DNA of 11,519 bases from an uncultured Muribaculaceae bacterium (GTDB taxonomy: Bacteria; Bacteroidota; Bacteroidia; Bacteroidales; Muribaculaceae). Of the stretch, positions 7,721 to 11,519 are shown piece by piece. Every line of letters begins with the position of its first letter. Positions within the stretch are counted from its first letter, which is position 1. The stretch spans positions 1 through 11,519 of the forward strand of contig CAJTYD010000082.1 of assembly GCA_910583775.1 (NCBI GenBank), in the 5' to 3' direction. Under the pieces are notes generated by a model. It did not search any database, was not told where the DNA came from, and was given only the letters and a program-made list of their open reading frames with translations. Made by a program: the position numbers and the translations under genes.

Positions 7721-8593
7721 ATGATAGAATTTGTAAACGCGAAAATAAATATAGGGCTGCAGGTCGTGAACCGTCGTGAAAACGGCTATCACGACCTGCA
7801 GACTGTTTTTTATCCTGTAGGCAGATACGCGGGAACGCCGAAAAATCCCGAAGCCTTCAGCGATATTCTCGAATGCGTGCCCGGGGAGGGAAAGGTGATT
7901 TTCTCGGGCAGAAAGATCGACTGCGATCCGGAGAAGAATCTTGTGACTAAAGCGGTGAGTCTTTATAGGGAGAGGACGGGTTATTCGGAGGAAATAACAG
8001 TAAGGCTTGAGAAACATCTTCCGGACGGGGCGGGAATGGGGGGTGGGAGCGCCGATGGAGCGTTCACGCTGCGGATGCTTGACAGAGCAGCGGGGAATAA
8101 TCCCGACGATCCCGACAGAAAAAGGATGCTTGCGGCAATGGCGCTCGAGTTGGGGGCCGACTGTCCGTTTTTTATCTATAACAGTCCGATGTATGGCGAA
8201 GGGGTGGGAGAGATACTGACGCCTATGCCTGAGTTCTTAAAGGGAATGTGGCTGGCGGCAGTAAAACCGGATGTATATGTCTCCACAAAGGAGGCTTTCG
8301 CCAACATAACCCCTCGGCCAGGCAACATCGACCTGCGTCTTCTTCCGGAGCTTCCGATCGAGGAATGGCAGGGAGTGGTGAAGAACGATTTCGAGGAGTC
8401 GATCTTCCCGGCCCATCCGTTGCTTCGGGAGATAAAGGAGAGGCTTATCGAGAGGGGGGCTCTTTATGCCTCGATGAGCGGAAGCGGCAGTTCGATATAC
8501 GGAATTTTTGGAGAAGCCGGCAATGCGCGGGAAGCGTTGAATGAATTCAGGGGAGAAACAACCATCGAGCAATCATATTTGTTAGAACTATGA
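7721..8593 (+). CDS. ispE: 4-diphosphocytidyl-2-C-methyl-D-erythritol kinase
   Basis: Phosphorylates the 2-hydroxyl of CDP-methylerythritol with ATP, the fourth step of the MEP route to isoprenoids, in the cytoplasm. The protein is 290 aa, a normal IspE length. It shows NAKINIGL with catalytic K8, NGYHDLQTVFYP (21-32), the GHMP ATP loop GAGMGGGSAD (103-112; Leu is more usual than Met at 106), GADCPFFI with catalytic D147, and the third GHMP motif SMSGSGSSIYGIF (251-263). I start it at the ATG at 7721, where homologues begin, 8 bp after the DUF1460 stop. An ATG at 7694 would add nine residues and overlap the preceding gene. A strong hairpin with a T-tract lies inside codons 13-31. No promoter is visible just upstream, so it is probably translated from the S9-DUF1460 transcript. 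Confidence 0.95.
   Translation: MIEFVNAKINIGLQVVNRRENGYHDLQTVFYPVGRYAGTPKNPEAFSDILECVPGEGKVIFSGRKIDCDPEKNLVTKAVSLYRERTGYSEEITVRLEKHLPDGAGMGGGSADGAFTLRMLDRAAGNNPDDPDRKRMLAAMALELGADCPFFIYNSPMYGEGVGEILTPMPEFLKGMWLAAVKPDVYVSTKEAFANITPRPGNIDLRLLPELPIEEWQGVVKNDFEESIFPAHPLLREIKERLIERGALYASMSGSGSSIYGIFGEAGNAREALNEFRGETTIEQSYLLEL
7757..7811 (+). other. Terminator-like hairpin inside the ispE coding region
   Basis: A perfect 13-bp inverted repeat, CTGCAGGTCGTGA at 7757-7769 and its complement at 7789-7801, encloses a 19-nt loop. The loop holds a possible inner stem CCGT/ACGG. Four bases after the stem comes a run of six T (7806-7811). Geometrically this is an intrinsic terminator located 36-90 bases into ispE. 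It also encodes conserved IspE residues (LQVV to HDLQTVF), so its regulatory meaning is unproven; attenuation by uncoupled translation is one possibility. Confidence 0.55.
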
Positions 8594-8620
8594 AAGACAC
8601 ATTCGTATCCATCATCTGCC

Positions 8621-8647
8621 GCGGACGCACGAACCGTTCGTCCCTGC
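8621..8647 (+). repeat. Palindromic dispersed repeat, copy 3
   Basis: The left arm GGACGCAC (8623-8630), loop GAACC (8631-8635) and right arm GTTCGTCC (8636-8643) reproduce the element at 46-73 and, inverted, at 150-175. One arm mismatch (T at 8638) weakens the stem here. It lies between ispE and grpE and runs directly into a 26-bp tandem tail. Confidence 0.8.
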
Positions 8648-8690
8648 AGGAAGGCGGGATGAAACGTCCCTACAGGAGGGCGGAATGAAA
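8639..8690 (+). repeat. 26-bp tandem repeat upstream of grpE
   Basis: Units 8639-8664 and 8665-8690 match at 23 of 26 positions. Each begins CGTCCCT, continues with a CAGG core and ends ATGAAA. The unit starts within the right arm of palindrome copy 3, so the tail seems to have arisen by duplication of the palindrome edge plus its flank. The 208 bp between ispE and the chosen grpE start hold this repeat complex, and I see no gene in it. Confidence 0.8.
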
Positions 8691-8801
8691 AAGGGATGCG
8701 TTTAACATTTTTTGGCTTATTATTTGAAAGAGATGAGAAAGAATAATAATGGCCGTCATTGGGGCAAAAGCCGGGATGATGCCAATAGAAAAAAGAATAC
8801 T

Positions 8802-9386
8802 ATGGATAAGGAAAACCTGAAAGAACAAGATAATGTGAAAGATCCTAAAGTCGAGGAGGCTGTTGCCGAGGCAGCTGAAGCTTCTGTGGAAGAGACGGCA
8901 GCCGAGACGGCCGTGGCCGACGACACCACTCCCGAAAAAGAGATCGAAGAACTGAAGGAGAAGCTGGAGAAAGAGAAAAAGGAATATCTCTTCCTCATGG
9001 CCGAATTCGACAATTTCCGCAAGAGGACACTCAAGGAGAAATCCGAGCTTATCAAGAATGCCGGAGAGTCGGTGTTCAAGGGACTTCTGCCGATCGTCGA
9101 TGATTTCGAGAGAGCTCTGAAAGCCTCTCAAGACACCGAGGACGCCAAGGCCATGCGCGAGGGTATGGAGCTGATATATAAGAAACTGAAAAAATTCATG
9201 GAGCAGAACGGCGTCAAGGAGATGGATCCCGAAGACAGGGAATTCGATGCCGACAGGCACGAGGCCATCTCGGCTGTTCCCGTTCCGGACCCTGAGGCAA
9301 AGGGAAAGATCCTGGATACCGTCGAGAAGGGCTACACTATAAACGACAAGGTTCTCCGTCACGCGAAAGTGGTTGTGGGGCAGTGA
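8802..9386 (+). CDS. grpE: Nucleotide exchange factor GrpE
   Basis: GrpE drives ADP release from DnaK so that the chaperone can let go of its client; it works as a dimer in the cytoplasm. The product is 194 aa from the ATG at 8802, a normal length. Residues 1-45 are acidic and low-complexity, residues of about 45-85 form a Glu/Lys-rich long helix or coiled coil, and AEFDNFRKRT (67-76) and LLPIVDDFERAL (95-106) are family signatures. The C-terminal beta domain is FDADRHEAISAVP through GYTINDKVLRHAKVVVG (148-193). The start is uncertain: an in-frame ATG at 8733 would give 217 aa, and the frame stays open back to a TTG at 8712. The residues added (about MRKNNNGRHWGK) do not look like GrpE, so I prefer 8802. 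dnaJ follows after 43 bp, a classic pair. I see no CIRCE-like operator upstream. Confidence 0.93.
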   Translation: MDKENLKEQDNVKDPKVEEAVAEAAEASVEETAAETAVADDTTPEKEIEELKEKLEKEKKEYLFLMAEFDNFRKRTLKEKSELIKNAGESVFKGLLPIVDDFERALKASQDTEDAKAMREGMELIYKKLKKFMEQNGVKEMDPEDREFDADRHEAISAVPVPDPEAKGKILDTVEKGYTINDKVLRHAKVVVGQ

Positions 9387-9429
9387 TTCCGCATCCGGGT
9401 GACAGAGTCTCGAAACAGAAAGGAAAATC

Positions 9430-10632
9430 ATGGCAGAGAAAAGAGATTACTACGAGGTTTTGGGCGTTGCGAAAAACGCTACAGCCGAAGAAATAAAGAA
9501 GGCCTACCGCAAGAAGGCGATCCAGTATCATCCGGACCGCAATCCGGGCGACAAGGAGGCTGAGGAGAAGTTCAAGGAGGCCGCCGAGGCATACGACGTC
9601 CTCAGCGACGCGGGAAAGCGCGCCAAATACGATCAGTTCGGCCACGCCATGGGTCCTCAAGGCTTCGGCGGAGGCGGCTATGGCGGCGGATTCAGCGGCT
9701 TTGGCGGCGGAATGTCGATGGAGGATATCTTCGCTCATTTCGGTGATATTTTCGGCGGAAGGTTCGGCGGCGGTGATTTCGGCGGCTTCGAGGGCGCCGG
9801 AGGACGTCGCCCGCGCCAGCATGTGAACAAAGGCACTGATCTCCGAATCACCGTGAAGGTGACTCTCAAGGATATAATGAACGGCGTCGACAAGAAGCTG
9901 AAGATACCGAAACTCGTGGCCTGCGAGCACTGCAAGGGCACCGGCGCCAAAGACGGCACAGCTTTCGGCACCTGTCCGCGTTGTCACGGTTCGGGATATA
10001 TATCGACTGTGCAGCAGACGATCATGGGTCCGATGGAAAGCCATTCGGTGTGTCCGGAGTGTAACGGGGAGGGAAAGATCATAACCGAACCCTGCAGTTT
10101 CTGCGGAGGCAGCGGCGTCGAGAAGAAAGACGAGATCGTAAGTTTCCACATTCCGGCGGGAGTCGAGAACGATATGGTTCTGACGATGCGCGGACAAGGC
10201 AACGCCCCGCGTCACGGCGGCGTGAACGGCGATCTTCTGATAAAGATCCAGGAGGAGAAGGATCCGGAGCTCATCCGCGACGGAAACGACCTTATTTACA
10301 ATCTGATGCTTGATTTCCCGACAGCCGCGTTGGGAGGCACGGCCGAAGTCCCGACAATCGAGGGCCGCGCCCGACTCAAGATCGCCCCCGGAACCCAGCC
10401 GGGGAAGGTTCTTCGTCTGCGCGGCAAGGGTCTGCCTAAAATGAACAGCTCGGTGAAGGGAGATCTTCTTGTCAATGTCATGGTCTACGTGCCAGAGACA
10501 CTCAGCGACACAGAGAAGGCTGCCATCGAAAGCCTCCAGGGTGCGCCCAATATAGTTCCGACCCAGAGCACCTCGCAGAGAATCTTCTCGCGTCTGCGCC
10601 ATATTTTCAACAAGGAAAACCGAGGCGAATAA
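9430..10632 (+). CDS. dnaJ: Chaperone DnaJ (Hsp40, type I)
   Basis: DnaJ delivers unfolded proteins to DnaK and triggers its ATP hydrolysis. The 400-aa protein has the full type I layout. The J domain is residues 1-70, with HPD at 34-36 and helix IV YDQFG. A Gly/Phe-rich linker occupies about 72-124, including GFGGGGYGGGFSGFGGG. Four zinc-binding CxxCxGxG modules start at C165, C182, C208 and C222. The two-part substrate-binding C-terminal domain runs from about 235, with GDLLVNVMVYVPETLS near the end. All eight zinc cysteines and the HPD are intact. It forms a two-gene unit with grpE; dnaK is not in the window. A strong terminator lies 22 bp after the stop. A 421-codon open frame on the opposite strand (9337-10602) is a shadow caused by the biased codon use of this gene. 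Confidence 0.97.
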   Translation: MAEKRDYYEVLGVAKNATAEEIKKAYRKKAIQYHPDRNPGDKEAEEKFKEAAEAYDVLSDAGKRAKYDQFGHAMGPQGFGGGGYGGGFSGFGGGMSMEDIFAHFGDIFGGRFGGGDFGGFEGAGGRRPRQHVNKGTDLRITVKVTLKDIMNGVDKKLKIPKLVACEHCKGTGAKDGTAFGTCPRCHGSGYISTVQQTIMGPMESHSVCPECNGEGKIITEPCSFCGGSGVEKKDEIVSFHIPAGVENDMVLTMRGQGNAPRHGGVNGDLLIKIQEEKDPELIRDGNDLIYNLMLDFPTAALGGTAEVPTIEGRARLKIAPGTQPGKVLRLRGKGLPKMNSSVKGDLLVNVMVYVPETLSDTEKAAIESLQGAPNIVPTQSTSQRIFSRLRHIFNKENRGE

Positions 10633-10654
10633 GATATAGATAGATTAAAAACCG

Positions 10655-10690
10655 AGGGGATATATGCAAAAAAAGCATATATCCCTTTTT
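10655..10690 (+). terminator. Intrinsic terminator after grpE-dnaJ
   Basis: GGGATATATGC (10657-10667) pairs perfectly with 10675-10685, giving an 11-bp stem that a G-U and an A-T pair can extend. The loop is seven A. A run of five T (10686-10690) follows at once. The A-run before the left arm is weak, so it should act mainly on the + strand, ending the dnaJ transcript and separating it from the sigma factor gene. Confidence 0.9.
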
Positions 10691-10720
10691 GTTAAATTTA
10701 GTTATTTAAACCATATTCGT

Positions 10721-10751
10721 CTTGACGTAAAAATCTTTTTGTTTAATTTTG
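10721..10751 (+). promoter_or_regulatory. Bacteroidetes-type promoter for the sigma factor gene
   Basis: TAATTTTG at 10744-10751 matches the -7 consensus TAnnTTTG exactly. CTTG at 10721-10724 matches the -33 TTTG box at three of four bases with the expected 19-bp spacing. The A/T-rich stretch before it (10691-10720) resembles an upstream element. Transcription would start near 10757-10759. It follows the dnaJ terminator directly, so the sigma gene should be its own transcription unit, apparently read by the housekeeping sigma. Confidence 0.75.
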
Positions 10752-10809
10752 CGTATATACAAGAATTGAAGGAGCCGCTGCTATGCGGTTCCGCAGAAAC
10801 AGAAACCTA

Positions 10810-11370
10810 ATGTCGTACGCACCCCCAATAGATGAAAAGCAGCTTGTAAAAGACCTGCAGGATCCTAAAACGGCTTCTGCGGCTTTCGACATGCTCATGC
10901 GCACATACGGAGAGCAGGTCTACTGGCAGATACGCAAGATGGTGTTCAACCATGAGGATGCCAACGATCTTTTACAGAATTGCTTTCTGAAGGCATGGAA
11001 TAACCTTCATAATTTCCGCGGAGATGCAAAGCTGAGCACCTGGCTCTACAAAATAGCGGTGAACGAGACCATAAATTTCCTAAATAAAGAGAAACAGCGT
11101 CAGGGCCTTTCGGAGGATGCCGACGACTCTTTTATCCTCAACAATATCGAGAGTGACGAATATTTCGACGGCGACGAGCTTCAGAAACAGTTCCAGAAGG
11201 CTATCTCGACCTTGCCCGACAAGCAGCGACTTGTGTTCAATATGCGTTACTTCGACGAGATGAAATATGAGGATATGTCGGAGATTCTCGGCACGTCGGT
11301 GGGCGCGCTCAAGGCCTCGTACCATCATGCCGTGAAGAAGGTGACCGATTATCTGGAGTCGCACAGCTAA
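10810..11370 (+). CDS. ECF-type RNA polymerase sigma factor
   Basis: The protein is 186 aa from the ATG at 10810. Region 2 spans about residues 24-95, with AFDMLMRTYGEQVYWQIRKM, the DANDLLQNCFLKAW core-binding segment (50-63) and FRGDAKLSTWLYKIAVNETINFLNK for -10 contact. A linker with DADDSF and ESDEYFDGDE follows. Region 4 covers about 128-180, with LPDKQRLVFNMRYFDEMKY and the helix-turn-helix EDMSEILGTSVGALKASYHHAVKKV for -35 binding. There is no region 1.1 or region 3, as in group 4 sigma factors. An ATG at 10783 would add nine basic residues (MRFRRNRNL). I prefer 10810 because relatives I recall begin MSY..P..EKQL. The target genes and any anti-sigma cannot be told; no anti-sigma gene is visible next to it inside the window. 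Confidence 0.92.
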   Translation: MSYAPPIDEKQLVKDLQDPKTASAAFDMLMRTYGEQVYWQIRKMVFNHEDANDLLQNCFLKAWNNLHNFRGDAKLSTWLYKIAVNETINFLNKEKQRQGLSEDADDSFILNNIESDEYFDGDELQKQFQKAISTLPDKQRLVFNMRYFDEMKYEDMSEILGTSVGALKASYHHAVKKVTDYLESHS

Positions 11371-11427
11371 ATAAATCTGCTCTTGGCAGGGAAGAAAATT
11401 GAAATAATGATCAAACCGGAACATAAC

Positions 11428-11469
11428 GAATGCGGCCGGTTTCACAACCAGCCGCATTCAAGTGTTTTC
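11428..11469 (+). terminator. Hairpin after the sigma gene, possible terminator
   Basis: GAATGCGGC (11428-11436) pairs perfectly with 11451-11459. Inside, after one C-A mismatch, GGTT (11438-11441) pairs with AACC (11446-11449) around a TCAC loop, making a long, stable stem. The 3' side is AAGTGTTTTCC, so the T-run is short and starts 5 bases from the stem. It may be a weak terminator of the sigma transcript, or a leader structure for the gene starting at 11500. It does not resemble the GGACGCAC repeats. Confidence 0.5.
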
Positions 11470-11499
11470 CATAATACTTTTTCGAACTAACCTAACATC

Positions 11500-11519
11500 A
11501 TGAAACGATTTTCTTTATA
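11500..11519 (+). CDS. Start of a gene running off the window, product unknown
   Basis: An ATG at 11500 opens a frame of six complete codons (MKRFSL) before the window ends. The basic KR followed by apolar residues fits the start of a signal peptide, and the A/T-rich, hairpin-bearing leader before it fits a real start. Nothing more can be said about the product. It is a candidate for co-regulation with the sigma factor, but no strong promoter match is seen in the 40 bp before it. Confidence 0.4.

Noticed and set aside
8718..8726. Possible -7 promoter box before grpE
   Set aside because: TA and TTTG are separated by three bases and not two, and there is no -33-like TTTG at the right distance, so it is too weak to call.
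9337..10602. 421-codon open frame opposite dnaJ
   Set aside because: It mirrors dnaJ and the grpE end; dnaJ has all expected motifs. The antisense frame has no recognisable domain and arises from GC-biased codons.
11475..11482. TACTTTTT as a -7 box for the gene at 11500
   Set aside because: It misses the final G, and the -33 position falls inside the hairpin with no TTTG.

Overview
This window looks like ordinary chromosome from a member of the Bacteroidales, possibly Muribaculaceae or a neighbouring family. Three things point there. The order DUF3822 then rsmD is a Bacteroidetes habit. Two promoters fit the Bacteroidetes pattern (TTTG-like -33 box, TAnnTTTG -7 box). The starts lack clear Shine-Dalgarno sequences. 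The family-level placement is inference. Every supported gene lies on the + strand.

Layout. (1) Positions 1-33 hold an intrinsic terminator for a gene to the left. Positions 34-265 are non-coding: two oppositely oriented copies of a palindromic repeat enclose a 21-bp tandem repeat, followed by a promoter. (2) Positions 266-4026 hold a colinear housekeeping group: type I asparaginase (ansA), a DUF3822 protein, the 16S rRNA methyltransferase RsmD, and the bifunctional riboflavin enzyme RibBA. A 27-bp repeat sits between DUF3822 and rsmD and again after rsmD, and supplies the stop codon of both genes. (3) Positions 4087-8593 hold a tight group: an exported S9 serine peptidase, an exported DUF1460 protein whose two expected catalytic residues are replaced, and ispE of the MEP isoprenoid pathway. 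An internal terminator-like hairpin lies near the ispE start. (4) Positions 8594-8801 hold a third copy of the palindromic repeat with a 26-bp tandem tail. (5) Positions 8802-10632 hold the Hsp70 co-chaperones grpE and dnaJ, closed by a strong terminator. (6) Positions 10721-11370 hold a promoter and an ECF-type sigma factor. After it come a hairpin and the first codons of a gene that leaves the window.

The genes do not form one pathway. They are compact transcription groups for nitrogen metabolism, ribosome maturation, cofactor and isoprenoid synthesis, envelope proteolysis, protein folding and transcription control. I see no phage, CRISPR, defence, insertion-sequence or biosynthetic-cluster genes, and no clear new system. 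The most interesting points are the apparently inactive DUF1460 protein, the composite dispersed palindrome-plus-tandem repeats, the repeats that encode protein C-termini, and the perfect hairpin with a T-tract inside ispE.
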